In this document: in pieces, positions 24,606 through 44,399 of the stretch
Numbering within the stretch: the first letter of the stretch is position 1
How the letters are laid out: each line of letters starts with the position of its first letter
Assembly (NCBI RefSeq): GCF_019175385.1
Contig: NC_083348.1
Location: forward strand, 3,177,001 to 3,241,000
Origin: Lycium barbarum
Taxonomy: Eukaryota; Streptophyta; Magnoliopsida; Solanales; Solanaceae
Direction: 5' to 3'
DNA length: 64,000 bases
Notes under the pieces: generated by a model
Databases searched by the model: none
What the model was told of the DNA's origin: nothing
What the model saw: only the letters and a program-made list of their open reading frames with translations
Position numbers and translations under genes: made by a program

Positions 24606-25990
24606 TTATCCATATAAAAGTACTTCTTAATGATATTAAGACTTTGTTCAATGATTAAGACCTATTTAGACCAAATAAGTGCTTAGATTTTAATATAAAC
24701 AAATGCACTTAATGACTTAAGGTCTGAACTGTCACGCCCGAACCATGGCCTGGGCATAACACGGCACTCGGCGCCTGACTGCAGGTGACCGAGCGAACCA
24801 CATGGCTTGCTGAATCATCATGAGACATACATAAGCGGAAATATAACGTGAAGTGCATGATGAGCTTTTATAAAACATAGTAAGTCATAATATTAAACAT
24901 AAGTACTTGGTTAAGTCATGAATGCGGACAATATCATAAATGAGCCAAACCGGCTAACCAACTCTGGAAGTCTAACATGACACTTGTCTTGTCTATGAAA
25001 CCTCTAGCATGAGTCTGAAACACGTAACATACTTGCTGGGACAAGGCCCCCAGCATACCTTTAGATGCAAAACTAAATAAAGAAAGACAATGTCTAAACC
25101 CCGAATGAGATGGGGCTCACCAATAAGCTGGTATGTGCAGATCCTAATGAGCAGAGGCGTCGTCCTGTAAATCTGTACCTGCATCGTGAAATGCAGGCCC
25201 CCGAGCAATAAAAGGGGACGTCAGCACATTGAATGTATTGGTATGTAAAGTAACTGAAAGAAATAACATGGGACATGGAATAACATGATAAGAACTGAAA
25301 CCGAAAACCTGGTTATGAACATGAGTATGAGCATGGATACATATATATAACATAAGTAAAACATGATAAGTAAGGAGAGCATTTCGTAAACCGACACATG
25401 ATATCACCACATGGATACGTGAAGTCTAGTATCTCGCCGGACCAGCAGAGACCCCATACCTTTCCAGGGTATAAGGTGGTAACGTGCCTGATGGATCCAT
25501 TCAGTGTAAATTAAGGAATCGTCCTAATTGGGCGGAGCGATCCTTGTCCTACGGTGGCTACGTAGTTTCAGGCTATCTGAGCCTTCTCGGTAATTCGTGC
25601 AACTCCCAAAAACATGAATATGATATAGTTGGCTAAGAAGCCCATGATTTTCGTGAATTAACTTGTACTTGACTTGAAATCATGATTTCACGAAATAACT
25701 TGTAAACATGGTTTCATGAAATAACTTGTAAACATGGTTTCATGAAATAACTTGTATTTAGCATGTATGTATCTTGAGTCATGGCATGAAGATAGTTATA
25801 TAATACAATTGCATGAAAACTTGTAGACATGTAGGATATTCATGAAATAAGCATTTTTATTTACAAACATGCATGCAAGAACCCATGGAATGCAAGATAT
25901 GGGTTTTCATGGATTACAGACGGATTCTCAATAATCATAAAGAAATATTAAGAACTCAATGATGGAATTATAACAATTCATACATAATAT

Positions 25991-26092
25991 TGGGGAGAGG
26001 TGATTAGACAGGATATGGCACAGTTTCAGCTCACCGAGGACATGACCTTAGATAGGAGGTTGTGGAGGACTCAGATTAGGATAGAAGGCTAG
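25991..26092 (+). pseudogene. C-terminal fragment of LINE reverse transcriptase ORF
   Basis: 34 codons including TAG at 26090-26092, open from the very first base of the insertion. It contains the DMTLDRRLWR...IRIEG ending typical of plant RTE ORFs. Truncated at the 5' end by incomplete reverse transcription. Confidence 0.85.
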
Positions 26093-26480
26093 GTGGCTAA
26101 TCCTTTCACCATAGTAGTTATAGTTTTGCTCATTTGTTTATTGCCATTTGATTTCTGCATTGGATTGCTGCTTATATTTGTTGGGCTGTTGTACTTTGGT
26201 TATCTTAGTTATCTATAATAGTTAATGCTCCTTTCTTTCCGAACTGTTCTACCATGACTTTCTCGCTTTTGTTATTCCTTGCTTTCTTATTGTTTTAAAT
26301 ATGTTTGGTCCTATCTAACCTTTTGTCTTGTTTTTCCTCTCTTGTTCTCCTCTCTTGAGCCGAGGGTCTTTCGGAAACAGCCGCCCTACCTTTCAAAGTA
26401 GGGGTTAGGTCTGCGTACACTCTACCCTCCCCAGACCCCACATGGTGGGATTATACTGGGTTTGTTGTTGTTGTTGTTGT
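25991..26480 (+). mobile_element. 5'-truncated RTE-type LINE with (TTG)n tail, 11 bp TSD
   Basis: 490 bp flanked by an exact duplication ATACATAATAT (25980-25990 and 26481-26491). The first copy joined to the sequence after the second recreates the uninterrupted LTR seen inverted near 4190-4210. The 5' end is the last 33 codons of a reverse transcriptase (25991-26092, ending TLDRRLWRTQIRIEG-TAG). A 3' region follows with CTACCCTCCCCAGACCCCAC, then TGGGATTATACTGGG and (TTG)n. The same TTG-tailed 3' end is known from Solanaceae LINE/SINE partnerships (established knowledge; family inferred). Confidence 0.92.
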
Positions 26481-26899
26481 ATACATAATATAACCATGGA
26501 CATGGACCTAGGGTTATCATGAGCATGGTATAGAAACCCTAGTTTTAGTAGAGAATCATAATTTATGGATTTTGAGGCGTGGGGAAGAATAATGATGTTC
26601 CCACACGTAGATAGTAACTCTACATACCTGATAATGCTCCAAACTTGAATTAAAGATTTTAACTTTGAAGAAGATTTCCAAAATCTTGAATTCTTGAACC
26701 TTGAGATGGGTTTTCTTGAAAACCCTAGTTTAGGAACAATGATTTCTTGCTTAGATTATTAGAGTATATGTTAGAATTGAGTTGGAAGGGTTTGGATTGA
26801 CTTACCTTGATGTTTTGGATTGTTCCTAGGGCTTGGAATTGTGAATAATGAAATAAAAGAACTCAAGACTTGAATTTATACAAAAGTGAGGCGGAAGTT

Positions 26900-27065
26900 A
26901 TATGGACATATTATACGGTCCGTATAAAGTTATACGGTCCGTATAATATGACCATATTTTATCATGGCACAAAACAGAACGTCGGGTTGAGGTTTCGTGA
27001 AGTACGGACGACTTATACGGTCTGTATAAAATTATATGGGCCGTATAAGATGTTCGTATAACATG
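26900..27065. repeat. Repeated TTATACGGTCCGTATAA palindromes in LTR A
   Basis: Two adjacent copies (about 26915-26950) and two variants (about 27010-27060) of a 17 bp near-perfect palindrome. Related clusters occur at 14130-14280 and 52630-52750 in a different LTR family, and a single TATACGGTCCGTAAAAC near 3721 in the other LTR A. Confidence 0.8.
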
Positions 27066-27520
27066 ACCAGTGAACGGACTGCTATGTACTCTTTCAGTAA
27101 AATGGCCATAACCTTTTGTACAGATGTCCCCTTGACCCCCATAATATACTATTGGAAAGGTATTTCAAAGGGCTACAACTTTCATTCAGGAAGTTTTCCC
27201 AAATTCCTAATTAATAAAGGGTTATGGTCGTTAGAAATAAGACCTTCTACAAACTCACTTGCAAACATGCCCCGTAGAGTGGCTTCCAACTTTGCTTTGC
27301 CCAAAGACATTTCTTATGACTTGATTAGTTTTCAAAACACTTCCTATAACCCTCATATTGGTTCTATTATATTATCATCTTATGAGTCAAACCTTTGCCC
27401 GAAGCTACGAGGTGTTACATGAACCATTCAGATTCAGACTTCCATTAAGTGCAAACAAATGAGATCATAATATGTCTACTTAGTTTATACGGAGGTATAA
27501 TGCGTATAGGGGATTTAATA

Positions 27521-27820
27521 CTCCCTATGTCCCAATTTATGTGATACTAAGGGATTTAATATCCCTATGTCCCAATTTATGTGATACTAAGGGATTTAAT
27601 ACGTGATACATGTTTTTTTTTAGTTTGTCCCAAAAAGAATGATACATTTCTATATTTAGAAATAATTTAACTCAAAACTTTTCCTTTTGTCCTTATGAAA
27701 TGATTTACAGCTACACAAATATCTATAGATTATTTTAGATCACAAATTTCAGAAATCTTCCTTTGTTTTTTAAACTCTATGTCTATTCAAATTATATCAC
27801 ATAAATTGAGACGGAGGGAG
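27521..27820. mobile_element. Stowaway-like MITE, TA TSD
   Basis: It starts CTCCCTATGTCCCAATTTATG and ends CACATAAATTGAGACGGAGGGAG, imperfect terminal inverted repeats flanked by TA on both sides. The left terminal region is partly duplicated (TCCCAATTTATGTGATACTA twice, about 40 bp apart). 300 bp, non-coding. Confidence 0.82.
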
Positions 27821-28053
27821 TAGGATTTTACTACTCCATTTAACTGAAAAGGGTTGATAGAACTCGTCGATCAAAGAAAAATCCTAACCGTTATTATGTT
27901 TTTGAGAGACATGTAGAGACTTAACCAAACATTTTTTTTTTAGTGTCAAGAGCATAAGGATCAATTTACGTTTTTCTTCCCATTCCTTTTTTTTTTTTTT
28001 TAACAATCGGGACTTAAGACGCCTCATTTCGTGCCAAGTGAGATAGCGTATTA

Positions 28054-28249
28054 CTCCCTCCCGATAAAAAAAAAAGTTTACTTTGCTTTTTTTTTTTTAA
28101 TCAGAAAAAGAATTCACTTAACAAATCAAGAAAGAGTTAATCTTGCTTTTTCATATTTGCTCCTATTAAGTGTTATATGATCAAATTTCAATGTTTCTTT
28201 AATTAAGGGTAGTTTAATCAAATTATCTATTATTTTGATCCGGAGGGAG
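28054..28249. mobile_element. Stowaway-like MITE immediately upstream of the IDH gene
   Basis: CTCCCTCCCGATAAAAAAAA at the left and TTTTGATCCGGAGGGAG at the right, flanked by TA (28052-28053 and 28250-28251). It is the same family as 38659-38874 and 41719-41969 (shared AATCAAGAAAGAGTTAATC and AATTAAGGGTAGTTTAATC). It ends only 165 bp before the IDH start codon. Confidence 0.85.
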
Positions 28250-28251
28250 TA

Positions 28252-28414
28252 GCAAATATTGAAATGACAGAATTAACCCTGCGAAGCACGGAAGTGAATC
28301 CTCATTAGCATAGCAATAATCCTCCTCGAGTGGGTCAAGTTGCTCGTCCGAAGAAGCATCGTTTATAATAACTTTCTTTCTCCCTTTTTCCTTTTCAGCA
28401 TTTTCTTCTGCAGA
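28252..28414 (+). promoter_or_regulatory. Putative core promoter and 5' UTR of the IDH gene
   Basis: The short interval between the MITE and the ATG. It contains a TATA-like GTTTATAATAA (about 28357-28367) and a pyrimidine-rich stretch CTTTCTTTCTCCC, TTTTTCC (28372-28395), a common plant promoter/leader feature. The transcription start is inferred, not shown. Confidence 0.4.
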
Positions 28415-37624
<9,210 letters not shown>

Positions 37625-38658
37625 ACATGCTAGTCCATGTGTATATTTTATTTTGCAACGGGTTCAACAAAGAGTAAGTTTCTTTCAGAGGTGCAGTTGA
37701 AATTGATTTTATTGCTTTTGGTGACGCAAACTAGATTTCCTTGGCTTTTATAAAAATTTGCATAATGGGAATGTCAGAATTCATTCTCAAAGGATATCTT
37801 TCATTGAATAGCATCCACCACCAGTAATGGCTGGCTGTCATGTTAATTTGCAAGGAATAAGAGTTTCATCTTGTAGTGTTTCTTGTTGTTGGTTTGATTA
37901 TTCTTGCTTCTTTCATGATCATATTTCAATTTTCCGTTTCCTCTAGTATCTGTAGAGCAATGGCAGAACTTTTGTTGGTTTTCTTATACTGGTGGAGTTA
38001 TGTTGAACTTGGTAGTTTTTCATGATTTTCTGTGGATTGTGAAGCGTTATCTTGGAAAAGTCAATTTCATGCTAAAATATAATGCTGACATTGATAATTT
38101 GCTGCGGACTACGTTTGAGATAGCTATATTTCATGCTTATAATATAGGTGAGCATGTCTTCATTGCGTATGAAAAATTTTAAACACATTTGTACTGTCAA
38201 TTAATAACCCCAATTAATAACCCTTGTTATTCCTTGTGGAGCATCCTTGTTGAGGCTATAAGAAATGTGTGCAAGAGTTCTGTAAGGTCATGACATTAGA
38301 CGTGGGAAATAAAGATAGGACTAGCTTTTGGAATCATATTATCGGGTATGTAGTCTGAGTTCGTATTTCAATACATTAGCATCAGAATTCGTTGGATGAA
38401 CTTGACTAATTGAAAGCATAACTTCAGGCTTTGATGTCTGAGGTTATGCTTTGCAAAGGAGTTTAATTTCACAATAACGCTTGAAGTTATGCTTGCAAGA
38501 AACATTAGGAACGAAGTTTGAAGTTATCCTCTAAAAAGAGCTTAGCTTCATATACGAATGTCTTTTCAATTTTTAAAATAAAGTAAATTATCAATATTTA
38601 AATGTAATGTTTGACAAATATGTGTCTATATAAGGAATATTATAATTTTTATCTATTA
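37625..38658 (+). other. IDH 3' UTR and downstream sequence
   Basis: AT-rich sequence after the stop. A TTTTATAAAAATTTGCATAA stretch (37747-37766) could serve as a polyadenylation region, but no canonical signal stands out. About 38400-38550 has repeated TTGAAGTTATGCTT/GAGCTTAGCTTC-like blocks. No second gene is seen. Confidence 0.5.
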
Positions 38659-38874
38659 CTCCCTCCAGATCCAGAAGAGTGTTCAGTTAGCTATTTGAAC
38701 GTCTCTTAAGAAAATACTAACTCCTAGGCAAAAATAGGTAATTTGATTAAACTACCTTTAATTAAATATGCATTGAGATTTGATCACTTAACACTTAATA
38801 AGGGCACTTGTGGAAGAATAAGGTTAATTGTTTTTTGATTTGTTTAGTGGATACTTTTTTTTATCCGGAGGGAG
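38659..38874. mobile_element. Stowaway-like MITE, TA TSD
   Basis: CTCCCTCCAGATCCAGAAGA...TTTATCCGGAGGGAG flanked by TA at 38657-38658 and 38875-38876. Second copy of the family at 28054-28249. Confidence 0.85.
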
Positions 38875-39067
38875 TATTAGGTATTCAAGATACATGTTAT
38901 TGTTTAAAAATATAGCATTAAATAATTATGGATTGTACTAATGTTATTGGTTGAACTAATTAATAAGATTCTAACTAAGCACACACTTGCAAGAACATAC
39001 TGCATGTTTGACAAAAAAGTCAAAACATTTACAACCACGATTTCATAACATTGGACATTTGATGAAA

Positions 39068-39985
39068 GGTAAAAAGGGTCAAAAATATACCTCTATTTTG
39101 GGAAAAAAGCTAAAAATATCCCTCGAATTTATTTTGGGTTAAAAATATCCTCCCGTTATTAAATTTTTCAAACATACCCCTCTTTTAATAGAAATATCCA
39201 CCCCCACCCCCAAATACCCATTTTTTGACCCGACCCAAGTTTAACCAGACTCAATAAAATATTAAACCCTAATCAACCAAACAATACTCAAACGTTAAAC
39301 ATCCCTTCATTGACATTAGAGATGGTTTGTGTTCCAGTCAATTATAGACGATTTGTGTTCCTTTTGCTGGCCTTGCAATCTTTTTACGGCCTTTAGCTGT
39401 TGTTGGATCTGTGATAGTGTCCTTCTTTTCGAGTTTGGTCTTGCGCTTTACAGCGGGGTTGTGGTCCACCAGGTCTATTTCCTCTCCTTCCTCCATTTTA
39501 CTATATAATCATATGTGCCGCCTTTGAAGTTTGAGACGCACGTCGTTTGAATCTTACTGAAGTGACACGAGTTTTGCTAGGAAGACTCATTGCGAATGGG
39601 GCTTGCATACATCCTAGCAGTCGTTTCTATATTTGATGAATACACAAACGACCTACTTGACATGGGGGAAGGATCATGCTTCTCAAGGTATTGTCTGTAT
39701 AGTATAGTCGGTCACTTCTCTCTCTCTCTATTGTGGATGAAGGGGTGTTTAACGTTTGGTATTGTTTGGTTGATTTATTTTATTGGGTCGGTTAAAGTTG
39801 GGTCGGGTCAAAAAAATGGGTACTTGGGGGGGGGGGGGGGGGGGGGGGGGTTTGGATATTTCTGTTAAAAGAGGGATATGTTTGAAAAGTTTAATAATGG
39901 GAGGGGTATTTTTGACTTAAAATAAGTTTAGAGGATATTTTTAGCCTTTTTTTCAAAGTGGTAAAATAATTTTTACCCTTTTCCC
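39068..39985. mobile_element. Non-autonomous Mutator-type element with about 170 bp TIRs
   Basis: 918 bp. The left terminus is GGTAAAAAGGGTCAAAAATA; the inverted right terminus is GGGAAAAGGGTAAAAATT. Extended inverted repeats continue through the GCTAAAAATATCC, ATTATTAAA and TTTTCAAACATA-type blocks for about 170 bp. The flanks TTGATGAAA (39059-39067) and TTGATAAAA (39986-39994) form a 9 bp duplication with one mismatch, the length expected for Mutator. The core (about 39250-39720) is unrelated to the TIRs. A G25 run (39826-39850) lies in the right arm. Confidence 0.85.
39338..39496 (-). CDS. Small Lys-rich ORF in the Mutator-type element core, possible captured fragment
   Basis: 52 codons, ATG at 39496-39494, TGA at 39340-39338. 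The product is acidic at the start (MEEGEEIDLVDHN) and then strongly basic (KRKTKLEKKD...AKGRKKIARP), like a nuclear protein tail. It lies wholly between the TIRs, where Pack-type Mutator elements carry host gene pieces. No family is recognised, and expression is unknown. Confidence 0.3.
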   Translation of the reverse strand: MEEGEEIDLVDHNPAVKRKTKLEKKDTITDPTTAKGRKKIARPAKGTQIVYN

Positions 39986-40838
39986 TTGATAAAAAGTAAT
40001 CTAGCAATTCTGACACCACTCATTATAGCTAAGCTTGTCTATAATCACATTCAACAAGGAAATCTATTTAATAACATTACTCATTATAAACCAAATTTGT
40101 AAGTTGTAATTGACTGATTCTTTCTATGACTAGGAGGTATAGTTTCAAAAAGTTAAAATAATGACACAGTTAAGTGAAATAAAGAAAGACATAAAATATG
40201 AGAAATTACATGAAAACACATTAAAGTAAATGTGAATCAAAAAAATTTAAAGTAAACAACGTAAAAAGAATAACTAGAAAAATGAAAAATACTTAAATAG
40301 TACTCCGTAATAAAAATAAATTGAAATGATTAAGAAACTCATAGAAAACAAAGCTTCTAGCATGATTTTACAAGTATAATTAATGCAATGATATAAAAGT
40401 TATTATGAGATGCAAATCAACTCTAACATCTTAACTTTCAAACAATAATAGAATCACAATTTCCTAAATACATTATTATCAGACTATGCGATTTATCTCT
40501 CTAAAAGAAGATAATCAATAAACTTTATCAGTATTATAATTCAAACATCAGTCCTTTATGAATAAAAATAAAATTACTTTCAACTAGCAAAACAATAAAA
40601 TATGAAAATTTTAAGACACAAGACAAAAACATGAAGACCAATAACAAGTGAAGATGTAAAGTTCGACGATGTATTTTTAAAAGAAATGCTAAGTGATATT
40701 CACACTCACAGCGTTCCCAAATAGTATATATGCAATGCTATTGCTTGTTATTTGAGTTACTCTCAGTCTTATTATTTCTATAGATGAAAAAAACTATTAA
40801 ACATCATTCATTTATTAAAGAATTAAAGGTGGCAGTTA
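39986..40838. other. AT-rich intergenic sequence
   Basis: No gene or repeat boundary is recognised in about 850 bp. Confidence 0.6.
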
Positions 40839-42010
40839 AAACACTGATCCATACATGGATTACATTGACATTGACCTATGTCTCATCTGGTAATGTAGAT
40901 AGAGTCCACTGCATGGTCCGTCAAAGCATGTAATACATTGACATTGATTCCATGAATCATCTAGTTACGTTATAGACCGAGTCCACTGTATGATACATTG
41001 AAGCATGTAATACATCGATAATTATATGTCTCATCTAGCAATATAATAAACTGAGTTCACTTATTGATCCATTCAAATATGGAATACTTTGATATTGATT
41101 CCATGACTTATCTAGCAATGCAATAGATTAAGTCGACTTCATGATGCAAGGAATACATTGACATCGATTCCATGACTCATCTAGTAATGTAATTGACTGA
41201 GTCCAATTCAAGATCCACTCAATCATGAAATTGATTGACATTGTTTTCCTGACTCATTTTGTAATGTAACAGACTTGAGTCCACCGTATCCATCTAAGCA
41301 TGTAATACATCGACAATTATGTCTCATCTAGTAATATAATAAATTGAGTCTACTTATTGATCCATTCAATTATGGAATACTTTGACATTGATTCCATCAT
41401 TCATCTTGTAATGTAACTGACTGAGTCCACTATATGATCCATCCAAGCATATAATCATCGACAATTATATGTCTCCTCTAGTAATGTAATAAATTGAGTC
41501 CACTTTATGATCCACCTAAGCAAGAAATACGTTGATATTGATTCCATGACTCATCTAGTAATGTAATAGACCGAGTCCACTGCATGATTCATCCAAGCAA
41601 GGAATACATTGACATTGATTCCATGTCTTACCTAGTAATGCAATAGAATGAGTTCACTTCATAATCTATCCAATCATGGATACCTTGACATTGATTGTAT
41701 GCCTCATCTAATAATATACTCCCTTCAGATCAAAAAAAGTGTCCACTTAGCCTTTTTTTCTTGGGTCAAAAAAAGTGTCCACTTATCAAATCAAGAAAGA
41801 ATTAATCTTGTTTTTCTAGATTTGCCTCTATAAAGTGTTATATGATCAAATCCCAATGTCTATTTAATTAAGGGTAGTTTAGTCAAATTACCTATTTTTG
41901 TCTAGAAATTAGTATTTCTTAAAGGGTGTGCAAATGGCTAAGTGGACACCTTCTTTTATCCGGAGGGCGTAATAGACTGAGTCCACTTATTCATCGATCC
42001 ACACATGAAT
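40839..42010. repeat. Degenerate tandem array, period about 70-85 bp, interrupted by a MITE
   Basis: A unit of the form GAATACATTGACATTGATTCC, ATGACTCATCTAGTAATGTA and ATAGACTGAGTCCACT.. recurs about 11 times. The AATAC-TTGA marker falls near 40930, 41008, 41082, 41150, 41231, 41301, 41374, 41450, 41525, 41600 and 41677. Units alternate between a GACATTGATTCCATG and a GACAATTATATGTC version. A Stowaway-like MITE interrupts it at 41719-41969, and the array resumes afterwards. Confidence 0.85.
41719..41969. mobile_element. Stowaway-like MITE inside the tandem array, TA TSD
   Basis: CTCCCTTCAGATCAAAAAAA...TTTTATCCGGAGGGCG flanked by TA (41717-41718 and 41970-41971). The subterminal segment TCAAAAAAAGTGTCCACTTA is duplicated within the left end. 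Third copy of the family at 28054 and 38659. Confidence 0.85.
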
Positions 42011-42029
42011 GTATTCCAAATGTTGATCA

Positions 42030-42325
42030 ATAAGTGAACTACAATTAGACACTTATATAATACATCTAATAGCGAATTACAATTATCTACATATATGTAT
42101 CATCCAATTATGAATTACAACGAGACACGTATATGATATATCTAATAATAAATTACAGCTATCTACATATACATCTCATCTAATTATGGATTACAGTGAG
42201 ATATATATTGATACATCTAACTATGAATTACTATTAACTACATATATGTTTCATTTACGTATGAATTATAATTAGACACCCATCCGATATGTTTATAAAT
42301 TACAATTACCTGTCTAAATGCTCCG
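42030..42325. repeat. Second degenerate tandem array, period about 76 bp
   Basis: About three and a half units of ATTACAATTATCTACATATA, then TGTATCATCYAATTATG. It adjoins the previous array and has a similar period but a different unit, so the two may share a distant origin. Confidence 0.65.
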
Positions 42326-43203
42326 TCATTTTAAGAGTGACTTAGGTGTTAATTTGTCATATTAAACCATTGTATTATTGTATGTTGGGTTAATTATCTT
42401 AGACCATGTAGGTTTACTTTAATAGTTAAAATCAATATTTTATCAGGATGTAGTGGATTAATCATTATTATTAGTTATGGTATTAGTTTAATCGTTTAAA
42501 TTATTAATTTTCATCTGATTATGGATTACAATTAGTCACCTAATTGTTCTGTTTTTTCAATCATTAATTAAGCAATTCAGATATATCAACATAATAGCCA
42601 TTATTACTCTTTGACTCATCCAATATTAATAATTAAAAATACATATAAAGTTTTATGATTTTCCAACTAGTAGCTAAGTAACTATAATTAAGTATTTGTC
42701 TTAATTAATCACCAACTTTATTTTATTGCATAATTCTATAAGTTAATATTAAGTTTTATTATTCAATTTCCCTTGTTTATATGTACAAACAATTTTTATT
42801 TTTTTCATATCATTAATTAAGTAACCATTAAAAGTTATAAAATAATAGCTTTTTTAGTTTTGTCATCACCTTAGCTGATTTCAAATGTTTCAGAATTCGT
42901 TGAAAAGGAAAATTCAAAGAAGCTTGTTTTATATCAATTTGAAAAGTAAAAAAGAACCTCTAGCACTACCGATTAATAAGGGTATAAAAATAACTAATCA
43001 GAATTAGTTGAAATCATTCTCGAGTTTGCGTTTAAATTAAATAAAGAAGATTTTAGATAATTTGTAACTTATTTAATAAACATAAACTTAACTAAATTCA
43101 TATGTAGCATGATTTTATTTACTTAATATGTCCCTAAGAGACAACTTTGATTCACACAAATGATGGTTCACAGCGTCTTATGTGATGCCATCAATTTTTT
43201 AAT
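42326..43203. other. AT-rich intergenic sequence
   Basis: No gene or mobile element boundary is recognised. Confidence 0.6.
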
Positions 43204-43485
43204 GGAAAAGGGCCAAATATATCCTTATACTATAAGAAAAGGTTTAAATATACCCCTCGTTATACTTTGGATTCAAATATATCCTTGCTCTTATATTATT
43301 GGATCAAATATATCCCTCCTCCGTTAAAGTTGTCCAAGGTGGATATCCAATACTACTGTAGACAATAAAATTAGCGTCGAGAAAATAGTAATCAAGACAG
43401 GAAAATATCACAACAATCGTCCTATTTGATTTCAACTATGAGTGTTACAATCTCTATGAATTCTCTGATTCACCTTTTCAATATA

Positions 43486-43640
43486 AATTCAAGGGCTATT
43501 GAGCTTGATCTTGAACTTGATGGGTTTGATCTTGACTTGTACTTGAATTCAAGGGCTTTTGTGCTTGATCTTGAATCTGGTGGTCTTGATCTTGAACTTG
43601 TACTTGAATTCAAGGCTTGAAGCTTGATCTTGAATCTTCG
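43486..43640 (-). repeat. About 60 bp imperfect tandem repeat in solo LTR
   Basis: Repeats of TTGAATTCAAGGGCTTTTGT and GCTTGATCTTGAA. They make a spurious Asp/Leu-rich open frame on the plus strand. Confidence 0.7.
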
Positions 43641-43777
43641 TCTGGATCTCTAGAACTTCTAGAAAAATACTTAAATGCTTGAATACTTTTAGCTTGTAGA
43701 GAAATCTGTAGCGTTTAATCCACAAGCTCTCCCTGGCTTCTTATTAGAATTTTTGTTCCTTTTCTAAATTATAAGGC

Positions 43778-43788
43778 CCCTATTTATA
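43778..43788 (-). promoter_or_regulatory. LTR TATA box
   Basis: CTATAAATAGG on the minus strand, a near-ideal plant TATA box, correctly placed within the solo LTR for its minus-strand orientation. Confidence 0.6.
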
Positions 43789-44399
43789 GTTGTAGGATGG
43801 AGAAGTTGTGATAAGGAAAGACTCCTTTCGGCCAATCAGATTTAAGCTGACATGGCAATATTTGATTGGCCGGAACATGCCACTTGTACACGTGGGGCAT
43901 CTTCGTTACCCTTTGATTTGACTAGGCATGGTGCATCATTTTGACACGTGGCATGACCCTATAGGCTCCTTTATTTGACTTGGCGTGTCACGTCATTTGA
44001 CACGTGACACCAATCTGGGCCTCTTGGAAAAGATATCATCTTGGACTTAGCAAAATGGGCTCGTCATTTATGGCCCATTAAATGAGCTAGCCCAATGCAT
44101 TTGGACCTTTTTAATCAAACTCAGATTTATTGGACTTAAACAATTAATCCAATTACATTAGCCCATAATTTATTTGGATTAACATATCTTGAATTTAATA
44201 TAATCTAAATTATTGTACGGATTTATATTTAATAAAATTTACACCACTGCAACTACGTGGCATCGGCATTTGATGAGGTGGACGTCACGTGGTATGCCAC
44301 CTCATCAACCCTAACACATTTTACCCCTCCCCTTTATTTTGTTCTTCCACCATTAAAATTTCCTTCTCTTCCAAGTTCCACCACCGTTGCCACCATTTT

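Larger units (their letters stand above)
24730..27419 (-). mobile_element. Solo LTR, Gypsy-type (family A), minus strand, TSD TGAAC, with nested LINE
   Basis: On the minus strand it reads TGTAACACCTCG...GGGCGTGACA. A perfect duplication TGAAC lies at 24725-24729 and 27420-27424. It is the same family as the 3' LTR at 3292-5489 (shared GGATCCAT block, CATGAAATAAC repeats, TTACCGAGAAGGCTC block). Without the LINE at 25991-26480 its length is about 2.19 kb, against 2.20 kb for the other copy. No internal region, hence solo. Confidence 0.94.
24040..27470. mobile_element. Non-autonomous TIR element split by solo LTR A
   Basis: The left end has CATTAAGATTAAGACATCTG and GAATCTGAAT (24057-24090). 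The right end, once the solo LTR at 24730-27419 is removed, has the inverted counterpart (CCATTCAGATTCAGACTTCC, then ATTAAGTGC, about 27424-27460). The core 24300-24600 is a degenerate GGTGGT-rich tract; long open frames there on both strands are low-complexity artefacts. Exact termini and duplication were not found. Confidence 0.55.
43357..44251 (-). mobile_element. Solo LTR (copia-like size) inside the foldback element, TSD ACTAC
   Basis: 895 bp, TGTAGAC...CACTGCA, with a perfect 5 bp duplication ACTAC at 43352-43356 and 44252-44256. On the minus strand a strong TATA box (CTATAAATAGG) lies about 470 bp from the 5' end, as expected for U3. The transcribed half has an imperfect tandem repeat of about 60 bp (43486-43640, GAATTCAAGGGCTTTTGTGC / TTGATCTTGAA). 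Superfamily is inferred from size only. Confidence 0.87.

Noticed and set aside
24247..24658. Open frames on both strands (His/Thr/Pro-rich and Val/Gly-rich)
   Set aside because: Products of a GGTGGT-rich simple-sequence tract; no start context, domain or splice structure.
40839..42325. CRISPR-like array of repeats with spacers
   Set aside because: Repeats are degenerate, the whole unit is repeated rather than short repeats with unique spacers, and the context is plant nuclear DNA.
43426..43620. Plus-strand Asp/Leu-rich ORF
   Set aside because: Caused by a 60 bp tandem repeat inside a solo LTR that is oriented on the minus strand.
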